This document shows positions 33,474 through 41,849 of a DNA stretch of 64,000 nucleotides, one piece after another. Source of the stretch: Gemmataceae bacterium. GTDB taxonomy: Bacteria; Planctomycetota; Planctomycetia; Gemmatales; Gemmataceae. The notes beneath the pieces were generated by a model, which had not been told where the DNA came from, did not search any database, and saw only the letters and a program-made list of their open reading frames with translations. The translations under genes were made by a program, and so were the position numbers. How positions within the stretch are numbered: position 1 is the first letter of the stretch; every line of letters starts with the position of its first letter. The stretch spans positions 4,495,006 to 4,559,005 of the forward strand of contig LR594584.1 of assembly GCA_901538445.1 (NCBI GenBank), written 5' to 3'.

Positions 33474-34304
33474 ATGAACTTGCCGACGACCGTCGAGTAC
33501 CCCGTTATTGCCGTCGGCGACCTGCACGGCCGCGTCGAGTGGCTCGACAAGCTGGTGTCGAAGCTGGAGCGGCTGAGCGAGTGGCCCGCGGCCCGGCTCG
33601 TGTTCCTCGGCGACCTCGTGGACCGCACCGACACGGTGAAGCAACTCGTGTCGCGGGTCATGGAACTGATCGCCGCGAAGCCCGGCAGCACGTGCGTGAT
33701 GGGGAACCACGACCTCGCGCTCGTCGGAGCCGCCGGGCTCGGCGACCGGCCCTCGCCGTTCTGGGTGCAGCGGTACGGCGCGGCCTACGACCACCGGTGG
33801 ACGTTCCGCAGCTACCTCGGGGACGACCCGGACTACCTCCCGGCCGGCCGGTGGGACCGCGAGCTGGAGCGTTTGAAGGCCGCGATCCCGGCCGACCACC
33901 GGGCGTTCCTGGCGAACCTGCCGTGGGTCGCGGAGGCCGCGGGGCACGTGTTCCTGCACTGCGGGCTGTCGCCCGAGTTGGACTGCCCGCCGGCCGTTCA
34001 AGTGGAGTGCCTGAAGCGCAAGGTGTGGGACAAGGCGGCCGTGAGCCCGCGGTTCGGCACCACGACCGACCGCCTGTTCACCCCGGACTACCCGGTGTGG
34101 CTGGGTGCCGACCGCAAGCTCTCGGCGCACCCGCTGCCGTACCCGGGGAAGGTGCAGGTGACCGGGCACGAGAAGGTGCCGCGGCCGGACGCGAACGCGG
34201 TCCGGGTCCGCATCGACACGAGCGGCGGCGTGGTCGAGCCGCTCACCGCGTGCCTGCTCCGCGCCCCCGGGGCCGAGCCCGAGTTCGTCTTTAGCAACGG
34301 GTGA
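33474..34304 (+). CDS. Metallophosphoesterase (PPP-like calcineurin-fold phosphatase)
   Basis: This 276-residue enzyme has the calcineurin-like metallophosphoesterase motifs in order: AVGDLHGRVEWL (GD-x-H-G-R), LVFLGDLVDRTD (GDxVDRG variant with T), CVMGNHDLALVG (GNHD/E), and near the end TGHEKVPRPDANAV plus VRIDTSGG, the last His/Asp elements. It is probably a soluble protein or nucleotide phosphatase of the bacterial PrpA/ApaH-like group; the substrate cannot be told from sequence alone. Start: ATG 33474, shortly before the first strand. It converges with the Ig-like protein gene, 12 bases apart. Confidence 0.9.
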   Translation: MNLPTTVEYPVIAVGDLHGRVEWLDKLVSKLERLSEWPAARLVFLGDLVDRTDTVKQLVSRVMELIAAKPGSTCVMGNHDLALVGAAGLGDRPSPFWVQRYGAAYDHRWTFRSYLGDDPDYLPAGRWDRELERLKAAIPADHRAFLANLPWVAEAAGHVFLHCGLSPELDCPPAVQVECLKRKVWDKAAVSPRFGTTTDRLFTPDYPVWLGADRKLSAHPLPYPGKVQVTGHEKVPRPDANAVRVRIDTSGGVVEPLTACLLRAPGAEPEFVFSNG

Positions 34305-34316
34305 CCGCGCCGCGAC

Positions 34317-35444
34317 TCAGCGCACCGTGAACGCGCGCTCGGTGGGCGCGCGGCGGGGCCGCGCCGCGAGCGGGGTGCCGTCGGTCAGCTCGAACGGCTC
34401 GCCGACGCGGTTCCCGCACGGGTCTTCGAGCCGCGCGTCGGCGACGAGCCGGTACTCGCCCTTCCCCCACGGCCTCTTCGGCGCGAACGTCAGCACCCGC
34501 TCGCCGCCGCCGACGGTCACCTCGCCCTCGACCCGCGTGCCGACGGCATCGACCACCCACACGACGCGGTCGAGCATCGCGCGGTCGAGCGGCTTCGGGA
34601 ACTTCACGATCAGCGGGGAGTCGCCGCCGGCCCGCGGCGGCGCGAGCGCCCACGCGGCCGCGTCGAGCGGCTGGTCGTCGGGCGCGCCGACAACGAACGT
34701 CTTCTTCGCACCCGACAGCAGCGGCCGGCCCTCGGTGTCCTCCCACTTGTCGCTGACGACCAGCGAGTACGAGCGGCCCTCCTCCAGCACCGGGCCATCA
34801 GCCTCGCGGGGCACGAGCCCTTGCTTCACGCGGCCCGGGTGGAACAGGAGCGTGAGCCGGTCGCCGTCGGCCGACCACAACTCTTCGGGGAGTTCGAGGA
34901 ACGGCTCCTTGACCTCGGTGCCGTCGTCGCGAACGAGTTTGACGTGCCGGTACACGTCGCCGCGCGCGACCGGGCCGGAGAACTCGATGTAGAACCGCAG
35001 CGTGTTCTCCGGGAGGCGGTTCGCCGACGGGTACACGGCGGCGACCGACACCCGCGGGCCGGGCGGCGGCTTCGGCAGGCTCAGCGTGGTGAGGGTCGGC
35101 TTCGCGTTCGGATCAGCGGCGACGATCGCGACGTACTCGCGGCCCGGGACGAGCGGGAACTGCGGCTCGAACCGCACGCCGGCGTCGGTGAAGGCGTAGC
35201 TCCCGGCGAGCGGCGTGCGCGCGAGTTGCTCCTCGACCGTGCCCCCGCCCACGACCACGCGGAACGCCGCGGCCCGGCCCTTCGCATCGGCGTCCTTCAA
35301 TCGCGCGACGAACTCCTTCGTCAGCCCCCGCACCTCGACCACCGGCGGCTCGCCCTTCGCGGAGTGGAGTGCGACCGTCGGCGAATCGGCGGCGTGAGCC
35401 ACCTGAGCGGCGAGCGCGAGAGCGAGGCAGGTAAGGTGGCGCAC
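34317..35444 (-). CDS. Exported protein with Ig-like (SbsA/Big_5-type) domains
   Basis: This 375-residue protein has a signal peptide (residues 1-18, ending AHAA) and no catalytic motif that I recognise. It is built of beta-sandwich modules: one around 20-125 (REYVAIVAADPNAKPTLTTL), one around 130-250 with RFYIEFSGPVARGDVYRHVK and the closing YSLVVSDKWEDTEGRPLLSG, and one to the end (FPKPLDRAMLDRVVWVVDAV, YRLVADARLEDPCGNRVGEPF). The 'F--P--R-----V' and 'Y-L--D--LED--GN' patterns are those of SbsA-like Ig domains in surface proteins. A surface or periplasmic structural role is likely. Confidence 0.7.
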   Translation of the reverse strand: MRHLTCLALALAAQVAHAADSPTVALHSAKGEPPVVEVRGLTKEFVARLKDADAKGRAAAFRVVVGGGTVEEQLARTPLAGSYAFTDAGVRFEPQFPLVPGREYVAIVAADPNAKPTLTTLSLPKPPPGPRVSVAAVYPSANRLPENTLRFYIEFSGPVARGDVYRHVKLVRDDGTEVKEPFLELPEELWSADGDRLTLLFHPGRVKQGLVPREADGPVLEEGRSYSLVVSDKWEDTEGRPLLSGAKKTFVVGAPDDQPLDAAAWALAPPRAGGDSPLIVKFPKPLDRAMLDRVVWVVDAVGTRVEGEVTVGGGERVLTFAPKRPWGKGEYRLVADARLEDPCGNRVGEPFELTDGTPLAARPRRAPTERAFTVR

Positions 35445-35460
35445 GGGTGTCTCCGAAGGT

Positions 35461-35535
35461 GCGAGCCACGGGGTTCACCCCCGTGGGAGAGCGGCCACAA
35501 ACGAAAGAACCACGGGGGTGAACCCCGTGGCTCGC
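35461..35535. repeat. Perfect 25-base-arm palindrome between same-strand genes
   Basis: Arms 35461-35485 and 35511-35535 are exactly complementary with a loop of about 25 bases. The stem lies 16 bases after the stop of the propeller-like gene (35552) and 16 bases before the start of the Ig-like gene (35444), on their strand. It is probably a terminator for the former. The arms begin GCGAGCCACGGGG, a word related to the other GC-rich palindromes. Confidence 0.75.
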
Positions 35536-35551
35536 AAACACGCACGACTCA

Positions 35552-36622
35552 TCACGGCAGCGGAACGGTCTTCAGGTCGAAGCCGCTCGCGGTCTTCACG
35601 AGGATCACGGCGCGGGCGTCGTCGAACTTGTCGAGTTGCACCACGTCCTTGAGTTCGGTGACCTTCTCGTAGGCCGGGCCGGCGGTGCCGGCGACGCGGG
35701 CCGAGATCTCCTTGGCCGAGCCGAACTCGGCCGTCGGGATCTTGATGACGCCGTGCGCCGAGTTGGCCGACAGGAGGAAGTCCTTGCCGTCCTTGGTGTA
35801 CGCGATCATGTCGAGCGGCTGGTTCCGGTTGCCCAGCTCGGCGATCGTCACGCCCTTGACCTTCGCGCCCGACTTCAGCTCGCTCACGGGGATCTTCACC
35901 AGCGGCGTGCAGGTGTACGACGCCATGATGTTCTCCTCGCCGCCGATCTTGTACGGCACGAACGTGCGGATCGGGGCGCGGGTCTCGACGGCCCCGTGCG
36001 CCCCGTGGTAGATCTCGATGGCGCGGCCCTTGTCGGCGTCCTTGAACGGGTACGCGATGGCCCGCAGGGTGCTCGCGAACTCCTCGCTCGACAGCCCGGC
36101 GACGTACAGCTTGCCGCCGACGAACGCCATGCTGGTGATCGACTCGGCGCGGGTGCGGCGGTCCTTCGCGTCCTTCGGCTCGAACGGGTTCGGCAGCGCG
36201 ACCTTCGCGAACGGCACGTCCTTGAGCGCGACCGCCTCGACGGCCCCGTCGCGGGTCGCCCGCACGACCGCCGCGGTGCCGGCCCCGGCCCCGCGGGTGA
36301 CCGCGAGGTACACGTTGCCCGACGCCGGGTTCACCTTCACGTCGTTGACCTTCACTTCCTTCTCGGTCACGCCCAGGGCGGCCGCGACCTTGCCGTCGAT
36401 CTTCTCGACGTTCACCGGCTTGTCGCCGGCCGACTTGGCGTCGCCGGTCTCGATCGCGAACACGGTCGCGCCGGCCGAGTCGCCGACGAACAGGAGGCCG
36501 TTCGGCCCGAACGCCAGCGCGGTGGCCGACTTCAGCTCCGGGGTGCCCTTGGTCAGCCCTTCGGCGCGGGCGGTCGCGCCGAGGGCCAGCACCGCGGCCA
36601 CGGCGAGCAGCTTGCTTCGCAT
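35552..36622 (-). CDS. Exported hypothetical protein, probable beta-propeller
   Basis: This 356-residue protein has a signal peptide (1-20, ending ARAE). The body reads like an SMP-30/NHL-type six-bladed propeller: ATALAFGPNGLLFVGDSAGA, VNDVKVNPASGNVYLAVTRG, ESITSMAFVGGKLYVAGLSS, MIAYTKDGKDFLLSANSAHG and DDARAVILVKTASGFDL. No catalytic metal ligands are obvious. Planctomycete genomes contain many such exported proteins; the role is unknown. The ATG at 36622 has GGAG 8 bases upstream and starts the signal peptide. The longer frame to 36733 is not protein-like. Confidence 0.75.
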   Translation of the reverse strand: MRSKLLAVAAVLALGATARAEGLTKGTPELKSATALAFGPNGLLFVGDSAGATVFAIETGDAKSAGDKPVNVEKIDGKVAAALGVTEKEVKVNDVKVNPASGNVYLAVTRGAGAGTAAVVRATRDGAVEAVALKDVPFAKVALPNPFEPKDAKDRRTRAESITSMAFVGGKLYVAGLSSEEFASTLRAIAYPFKDADKGRAIEIYHGAHGAVETRAPIRTFVPYKIGGEENIMASYTCTPLVKIPVSELKSGAKVKGVTIAELGNRNQPLDMIAYTKDGKDFLLSANSAHGVIKIPTAEFGSAKEISARVAGTAGPAYEKVTELKDVVQLDKFDDARAVILVKTASGFDLKTVPLP

Positions 36623-36848
36623 GCGAACTCCAATGAGAGGCAGAACAGGGGGCGAGGCCCAGACGGGAGAGACGAGTCGCCCGGGACGGTTGATTGTCAC
36701 CGTCCCCGCCCGCACATCCAAGGAGAATTCCATGAGAGGCCGGGCGCGGCGAACCGTCCTCGTCAGGTTCCAGCACCGTTAACGCGAGTTGTGTCGTCTC
36801 GAAACCGGTTAGTATTTTGGGAACGGCTCAACTCTGGAGACAGCACCG

Positions 36849-37259
36849 ATGGACGACCGACCTGCAAGACAGCCTTCAGCCGCGCCAGTGAATCTTCGTT
36901 CCGGTGAGAGCTTCGCACCAGAACCCGTACTCCTGCGCACTGCCCTCGTCTTGGAAGCGACCCTTTGTACGATCACCGGAGCAATGCTTGGCGGGTGGCA
37001 AGGCGCGTGGGTGGGGGCGATCCTCGGCACACTCGGTGCCGCATGCTATCGAGTCCTCAATTCCCGGCCGAATCGAGTTTGGAACTGGGTTCGGGGCTTC
37101 GTGTTGGCCGGGGTCGGAGGCGGTGCCGTTTGCGGCGCAACTCAAGGCGGCGTCCCGGTAATCCTTTGTGGGGCGTTCGTGGGCGGTGTGATTGGAGTGA
37201 TCGCGGGTTTGGGGGCTGGGGTTGTGGCCTGGGCGATCGAGCGGCTGTGGCCTGAGTGA
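36849..37259 (+). CDS. Small glycine-rich membrane protein of lower GC
   Basis: This 136-residue protein has an N-terminal cytoplasmic part (1-28) and then glycine-zipper-like membrane helices: about 30-64 (LCTITGAMLGGWQGAWVGAI) and about 85-130 (GFVLAGVGGGAVCGATQGGV, then CGAFVGGVIGVIAGLGAGVV). Such Gly-xxx-Gly helices occur in small pore-like, holin-like or envelope proteins; nothing more specific can be said. The gene and its upstream 60 bases are visibly less GC-rich than their neighbours and codon third positions are more mixed, suggesting acquisition. It is a single gene between a leftward propeller gene and the DUF1015 gene. Confidence 0.65.
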   Translation: MDDRPARQPSAAPVNLRSGESFAPEPVLLRTALVLEATLCTITGAMLGGWQGAWVGAILGTLGAACYRVLNSRPNRVWNWVRGFVLAGVGGGAVCGATQGGVPVILCGAFVGGVIGVIAGLGAGVVAWAIERLWPE

Positions 37260-37391
37260 GCGCGGTTGCTCCTCGGTTGACTGATGCAGGCCTCGTGCCC
37301 CGCCACGTCGCCAGCCCCGCTGATGGGGCGGGCCGCAATCCGTACAGTAACGCTTTCTCCGTTCCGCCGCAGTCGCGAGGAGTGTTCGCCG

Positions 37392-38693
37392 ATGGCCGAC
37401 ATCCGTGGGTTCCGTGGGTTCCGGTACGATCTGGGCCAGGTCGGCTCGCTGTCCGACGTCGTCGCCCCGCCCTACGACGTCATCGACCCGGCGCTCCAGA
37501 AGCAGCTCTACGACCAGAGCCCGTACAACGCGATCCGCGTCGAACTCACCAAGGACGAGCCGGGCGACGACGACCTCAACAACCGGTACACGCGCGCCGC
37601 CGGCACCCTGCGCGACTGGGTCGCCAGCAACGCGCTGCGGCAGGACACGGCCCGCGCGGTGTACATCTACGAGCAGACGTTCACCGCCGAGGGGCAGGAG
37701 TACACCCGCCGCGGGTTCTTCGCCCGGGTGCGGCTGGAGCCGTTCGGGCAGGGCAAGATCTACCCGCACGAGCAGACCATGTCCGGCCCGAAGGCCGACC
37801 GGTTGAAGCTGTACCAGGCGACCGGGTTCAACGTGTCGCCGGTGTTCGGCCTGTACCCGGACCGCGACGGCGAGGTCGCCCGCGTGCTGGAGCCGTTCAC
37901 GCTGAAGGCCCCGCCGGTCGTCGCGAAGGACCACCTCGGCGTCACCAACAAGCTGTGGGTCGTCACCGACACGCACGCGATCAGCACCCTCACCGGGCTG
38001 ATGGGGCCGAAGCCGGTGTACATCGCCGACGGGCACCACCGGTACGAGACCGGGGTGAAGTACCTCGAAGAGCGCAAGGCGGCCGGCGAGGTGGCCGACG
38101 ACGAGGCGGCCCCGAACTTCACCCTGATGATGCTCGTCGGCATGACCGACCCGGGCCTCATCATCCTCCCGACGCACCGGCTGTTCAGCGGCCTCACCGC
38201 GGTCACTTCCGCCGAACTGGAAGCGCTCCTCGGGGAGCACTTCGACGTCGTCGAGCGCACCGGGACCGACGCGAAAGCCGCGTGGGACCACATCCAGATG
38301 GACGGCTCGCAGGCGGCGCTCGGGTTCGGCACCGTGGCCGACGGGAAGTGGTTCGTCGCCAAGCTCCGCGACCCGCGTGTGATGACCGAGGCGGCCCCCG
38401 AGCAGAGTGACGAGTGGCGCGGCCTGGGCGTGAGCATCCTGCACAAGCTGGTCGTGGACCGGCTCGTCGCCCCGAAGCTGGGCACGCCGGCCGTGAAGTA
38501 CGTCCACCTGCTGAAGGAAGTGACCGACGCGGTCGCGGCGAAGGAGTGCCAACTGGCCGTGCTGGTGCCGCCGGCGACGATGGAGCACGTCGAGCAAATC
38601 GCCGGCAACGGCGAGAAGATGCCCGCGAAGTCCACGTACTTCTACCCGAAGCTCCTCACCGGAATGGTGTACAACTCGCTGAAGAAGGACTGA
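37392..38693 (+). CDS. DUF1015 family protein
   Basis: This 433-residue protein is a full-length DUF1015 member. The start is characteristic, MADIRGFRGFRYD followed by SDVVAPPYDVIDPALQKQLY and YNAIRVELTKDEPG. Also visible are YIYEQTFTAEGQEYTRRGFF, IYPHEQTMSGPKADRL, YIADGHHRYETGVKYLEERK, and the end VEQIAGNGEKMPAKSTYFYPK. The conserved HEQT and DGHHRYET motifs are the family's presumed active site. The function is not established; homologues often occur near serine/phosphoserine genes. The ATG at 37392 gives the conserved start. It converges with the DapA-family gene across a strong terminator. Confidence 0.93.
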   Translation: MADIRGFRGFRYDLGQVGSLSDVVAPPYDVIDPALQKQLYDQSPYNAIRVELTKDEPGDDDLNNRYTRAAGTLRDWVASNALRQDTARAVYIYEQTFTAEGQEYTRRGFFARVRLEPFGQGKIYPHEQTMSGPKADRLKLYQATGFNVSPVFGLYPDRDGEVARVLEPFTLKAPPVVAKDHLGVTNKLWVVTDTHAISTLTGLMGPKPVYIADGHHRYETGVKYLEERKAAGEVADDEAAPNFTLMMLVGMTDPGLIILPTHRLFSGLTAVTSAELEALLGEHFDVVERTGTDAKAAWDHIQMDGSQAALGFGTVADGKWFVAKLRDPRVMTEAAPEQSDEWRGLGVSILHKLVVDRLVAPKLGTPAVKYVHLLKEVTDAVAAKECQLAVLVPPATMEHVEQIAGNGEKMPAKSTYFYPKLLTGMVYNSLKKD

Positions 38694-38706
38694 GGCGAGC
38701 CCAAAA

Positions 38707-38815
38707 TTGGCCGCAAAAAAGCACAAAAGTCACAAAATGAGACAGTAAAAAGCTAGAAGAGACCCGTAAAACGGGTCTCTTCTTTTTTGTGACTTTTGTG
38801 CTTTTTTGCGGCCAA
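38707..38815. terminator. Double hairpin terminator: perfect 31-base arms around an inner stem-loop
   Basis: The outer arms (38707-38737 and 38785-38815) are perfectly complementary and have a 9-base beat (GCAAAAAAG-CACAAAAGT-CACAAAA). Inside, 38755-38783 forms another stem (AGAAGAGACCCGT with ACGGGTCTCTTCT, 3-base loop) followed by a T-run on the + strand and flanked by A-rich sequence on the other. Located between convergent DUF1015 and DapA-family genes, this is a credible bidirectional intrinsic terminator. Confidence 0.85.
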
Positions 38816-38828
38816 TGCGTCTTCCTGT

Positions 38829-39725
38829 CTACCGCTTCGGCCGCGTCGCGATCGCCTTGCGGATCACCTTCAGAATCTCCTCGCGCTCGGCCCCGACGAG
38901 CGGCAGCCGCGGGGCGCGGCACAGCTCGGTGCCGTACCCGCACTCGGCGCACGCCAGCTTGATGTACTGCACCAGCTTCACGTGCGTGTCAAGGTGCAGC
39001 AAGGGCGTGTACCACCGGTAGATTTCGAGCGCCTCCTGCCACTTCCCGGCCTTCGCCAGGTCCCAGATGAGGCGGTTCTCGCGGGGGAAGGCGTTGACCA
39101 GCCCCGAGATCCAGCCGACCGCCCCGAGCATCATGCACTCGAGGAACAGGTCGTCCACCCCGGCGAACAGCGGGTACCGGTCGCCGACGAGGTTGATGAT
39201 GTCGGTGATCCGCCGCGGGTTGTCGCTCGACTCCTTGATGCACGCGAACTTCGGCTCGTCGGCCATCTCCGCGAACATCTCGGGGGTGATGTCGACTTTG
39301 TACGCCGGCGGGTTGTTGTAAATCATGATCGGCAGGTCGGTCGCCTTCGCCACGGTGCGGAAGTGGGCGATCGTCTCGCGGGCGTCGGTCTTGTAGACCA
39401 TCGGCGGCAGGACCATGAGCCCGTCGGCCCCGATCTTGGCGGCGTCGGCGGCCCACCGGCACGCGCCCGCGGTGGTGTACTCGGCGACGCCGGTGAGCAC
39501 CGGCACCCGCTTGCGGACGTGCTCGACGGTCGCCTTGAACAGCTCCCGCTTCTCGCCGGCGTCGAGGGCCGTGTTCTCGCCGACGCTGCCGAGCATGACG
39601 AGCCCGTGGACCCCCGCGTCGAGCAGAACATCGACGTGCGCGAGGGTGCCGGGGACGTTGAGCGACTGGTCGGCGTTGAACTGCGTGCAGACGGCGGGGA
39701 ACACCCCGCCCCAGGTGACCTTCAT
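38829..39725 (-). CDS. Dihydrodipicolinate synthase / N-acetylneuraminate lyase family protein
   Basis: This 298-residue class I aldolase TIM barrel has GVFPAVCTQFNADQSLN at the start, GLVMLGSVGENTALDAGEKR (G-x-x-G-E signature), LPIMIYNNPPAY with the catalytic Tyr, and FACIKESSDNPRR whose Lys should form the Schiff base with the keto-acid substrate. Length and motifs fit the DHDPS/NAL family. With no lysine-biosynthesis genes beside it, it may be one of the catabolic members that cleave keto-deoxy sugar acids rather than DapA itself. Start: ATG 39725, which gives the usual short N-terminus. The frame is open further upstream without protein character. Confidence 0.9.
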   Translation of the reverse strand: MKVTWGGVFPAVCTQFNADQSLNVPGTLAHVDVLLDAGVHGLVMLGSVGENTALDAGEKRELFKATVEHVRKRVPVLTGVAEYTTAGACRWAADAAKIGADGLMVLPPMVYKTDARETIAHFRTVAKATDLPIMIYNNPPAYKVDITPEMFAEMADEPKFACIKESSDNPRRITDIINLVGDRYPLFAGVDDLFLECMMLGAVGWISGLVNAFPRENRLIWDLAKAGKWQEALEIYRWYTPLLHLDTHVKLVQYIKLACAECGYGTELCRAPRLPLVGAEREEILKVIRKAIATRPKR

Positions 39726-39878
39726 GTGTGCGTGCCTCGGGAGCGGACCAGCGGGTCGGGTCCAATCGGACCAGTTTACCCCCGCGTGCCCCCGAGTTCT
39801 TGACCGATCGCGTAGCGGAAACTCGAAACGCGGCACAACGAAAGGGAGGAGGTGCGGAGAGGTGTCGGTGTTGTGGTT

Positions 39879-40020
39879 TCTTGACCTCCCCCCTGGTGGG
39901 GGAGGTCGCTCCGAGTCTTCGAGGAGCGGGTGGGGGGCGAGTCACACGAGTCGTTGAGGCTTCCCCCCACCCGGCTCGCGAAGCCTCGCCACCCTCCCCC
40001 ACCAGGGGGGAGGGCAAGAA
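39879..40020. repeat. Inverted repeat, CCTCCCCC...GGGGGAGG family
   Basis: The arms are about 39879-39940 and 39960-40020. The ends are clear (TTCTTGACCTCCCCCCTGG against CCAGGGGGGAGGGCAAGAA), with a second paired block nearer the centre (GGTGGGGGGCGA-type against CCCCCCACCC-type). It fills most of the 332-base gap 39726-40057 between two same-strand genes. The rest of that gap contains no gene. Confidence 0.7.
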
Positions 40021-40057
40021 TGCGACGCGGTACAGATCGGCGAGACTCGTGAAGAAA

Positions 40058-41074
40058 TCACGGCCGGTCGCCGGGGCGGCCGAGGACCGCGTCGTTGGCG
40101 TCGGCCCCGGCGGCCACGCGGCCGAACACGTTGCGGTAGATGTCGTCGCCGTTCGGGCCGATCAGCGCCGAGGTCGCGTGGCGCACGTTCCCCCCGGCGT
40201 ACAGGACGTTCATGCCGACCGCGTGCGGGCACACGGGGCCGCCGGCCGGGGCGACGGCCGCCGCGGGGTAATCGGCCGAGATCGGGACGAGGTCGTGCTG
40301 GGGGTCGGTGCCGCGGGTCAGGCCGAGCAGGTCGCCGGTCGGGGCGCGGTACCCGAGGCTGTAGGCGTACCCGACGGCCGAACCGGGCCGGGCGGGGTCG
40401 GCCGGGCAGCACGCGCGGAACCCGGCCGGGACCTGGCCCGCGTCGACCAGCGCCGACACGAACGTGTCGGCCGTCGGGTTCGCGTCGGTCCCGACCCGCG
40501 GGTACCGCCCGGCGTGCGCCTCGGCGTACCCGGTGAGCCCGGTGTGGAGCGTGCGGAGGTTGTCCTGGCACGCGAGCACCTGGCTCTCGGCCCGGAGCCG
40601 GCCGACGCCGGTGGCGATGAGCCCGACCGCGAACACCGCGACCGAGCACGCGACGATCAGGTCGAACCGGAACCGGCCGCCGACGGCCCGCGGCTCGGGC
40701 GCGTCGCGGTGGGCCGCCCGGAGCGGCCGCGGGGCCGGGAACGCGAGCGGGTGCGGCTCGGGCTCGGGGTAGTCGGTCTCCATCGCCTTCGCCACGGCCA
40801 GCAGGGTCCCGTGGTCCGACTCGACCGACTGCGGGGGCTCGTGCCGGGTCAGGTGCTCGGCGAGCCGCGCGACGGTGCGGAGGGCGAGCAGCGGCGGCGG
40901 CTCGGCGGGCTCGCGGTCCAGTTCGAGCGGGGCCAGCGAGCGGCGGAGGTGGTCGAGCCGGGCCGCGGCCGCCGGGTCGGAGCGGAGGCGCAGTTCGACC
41001 GCGGCGCGCTCGTCGGGGGCGAGCGCGTCGAACAGGTAACCGATCAGGGTCTCGTCGGTCGCGGTGGTCGTCAT
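40058..41074 (-). CDS. Anti-sigma-like protein fused to a DUF1559/pseudopilin-like extracytoplasmic domain
   Basis: This 338-residue protein has a cytoplasmic N-terminus (1-50, ETLIGYLFDALAPDERAAVE) that reads like the anti-sigma helical domain of planctomycete regulators. Next come a Pro-rich linker, a transmembrane helix (137-157) and, right after it, RAESQVLACQDNLRTLHTGL, which has the look of the DUF1559 post-helix segment (C-x-N-N-L-K-x-x). The C-terminal part (AGGNVRHATSALIGPNGDDI) resembles the end of DUF1559-like proteins, which often have a display segment before a final 'G--V-'. It begins 11 bases after the ECF sigma gene in the same orientation, so it is the probable sensor/anti-sigma partner. 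The combination is unusual. Confidence 0.75.
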   Translation of the reverse strand: MTTTATDETLIGYLFDALAPDERAAVELRLRSDPAAAARLDHLRRSLAPLELDREPAEPPPLLALRTVARLAEHLTRHEPPQSVESDHGTLLAVAKAMETDYPEPEPHPLAFPAPRPLRAAHRDAPEPRAVGGRFRFDLIVACSVAVFAVGLIATGVGRLRAESQVLACQDNLRTLHTGLTGYAEAHAGRYPRVGTDANPTADTFVSALVDAGQVPAGFRACCPADPARPGSAVGYAYSLGYRAPTGDLLGLTRGTDPQHDLVPISADYPAAAVAPAGGPVCPHAVGMNVLYAGGNVRHATSALIGPNGDDIYRNVFGRVAAGADANDAVLGRPGDRP

Positions 41075-41085
41075 GGGTCGCCTCG

Positions 41086-41718
41086 TCACTCCGCACTGTG
41101 CGTCGCGCACCCGGCGCTCTCGCCGGCCCAGTCCTCGGTCAACTTGGTCAGCGCCGCGTGGAGCCGGGACTTCACCGTGCCGACCGGGATGTCGAGCGCC
41201 GCCGCCGCGTCCTGGTACTTGAGCCCCTGGAAGTACACCAACAGGACCGTCTGCCGCAAGAGGTCCGGGAGCCGGTCCACGGCGGCACGGACCAGTTCCC
41301 GCTGCTCGGCGCGGTCGGCGGCGTCCGGGGGGGCGTCGCCGGGGGCCGGGAGCAGCTCGAACAGCGGCCGCGGCTCGCCGTCCTCGTCCGGGGCCGAGAC
41401 CGTGTCGGCCGGGCGGTCCGCGAGCCGCCGGTTCCGCCGCCGCAGCGCGTCGATCGCCTGGTTGGTGGCGATCGCGTACAGCCACGGGCGGGCCGGGCGG
41501 CCGGGCTCGTACTGCTGGATCTTCAGGAACACCTGCACGAACGTGTTCTGGAACACGTCGTCGGCGAGGTCGTCGTCCCCGACGTACCGCCGCAGGTAGC
41601 CGAACAGCTCCCGCTCGTACCGGCGGACGAGCGGGCCGAACACGTCCCGTTCGCCGTCGCGCAGCCGCGCGAGGAGGTGTTCGTCGGTCTCCGGGTCTGG
41701 CGGGGGAAGGTCCAGCAC
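41086..41718 (-). CDS. ECF-type RNA polymerase sigma factor
   Basis: This 210-residue sigma-70-family ECF factor has region 2 as RRYERELFGYLRRYVGDDDL, then DDVFQNTFVQVFLKIQQYEP and RPWLYAIATNQAIDALRRR. Region 4 is LPDLLRQTVLLVYFQGLKYQ followed by the helix-turn-helix AAALDIPVGTVKSRLHAALT. The short C-terminal tail contains a Cys (GCATHSAE). It is expected to be released by its membrane partner encoded directly downstream. A central linker rich in acid and Pro (residues 100-130) separates the two domains. Start: ATG 41718. It is a different ECF subgroup from the factor at 14484. Confidence 0.95.
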   Translation of the reverse strand: MLDLPPPDPETDEHLLARLRDGERDVFGPLVRRYERELFGYLRRYVGDDDLADDVFQNTFVQVFLKIQQYEPGRPARPWLYAIATNQAIDALRRRNRRLADRPADTVSAPDEDGEPRPLFELLPAPGDAPPDAADRAEQRELVRAAVDRLPDLLRQTVLLVYFQGLKYQDAAAALDIPVGTVKSRLHAALTKLTEDWAGESAGCATHSAE

Positions 41719-41849
41719 GGCCCCTCACAGCTTCTACGCCGCGGCGCAACGGAACGTTCGCGCGGCGGGTTGCATTTCAGGTTACCACACGGGTGGCGAA
41801 TCGGCGCGGGGCGCGGTAGCCTGCACCCGTTCCCCCACCCGGAGCCGAC

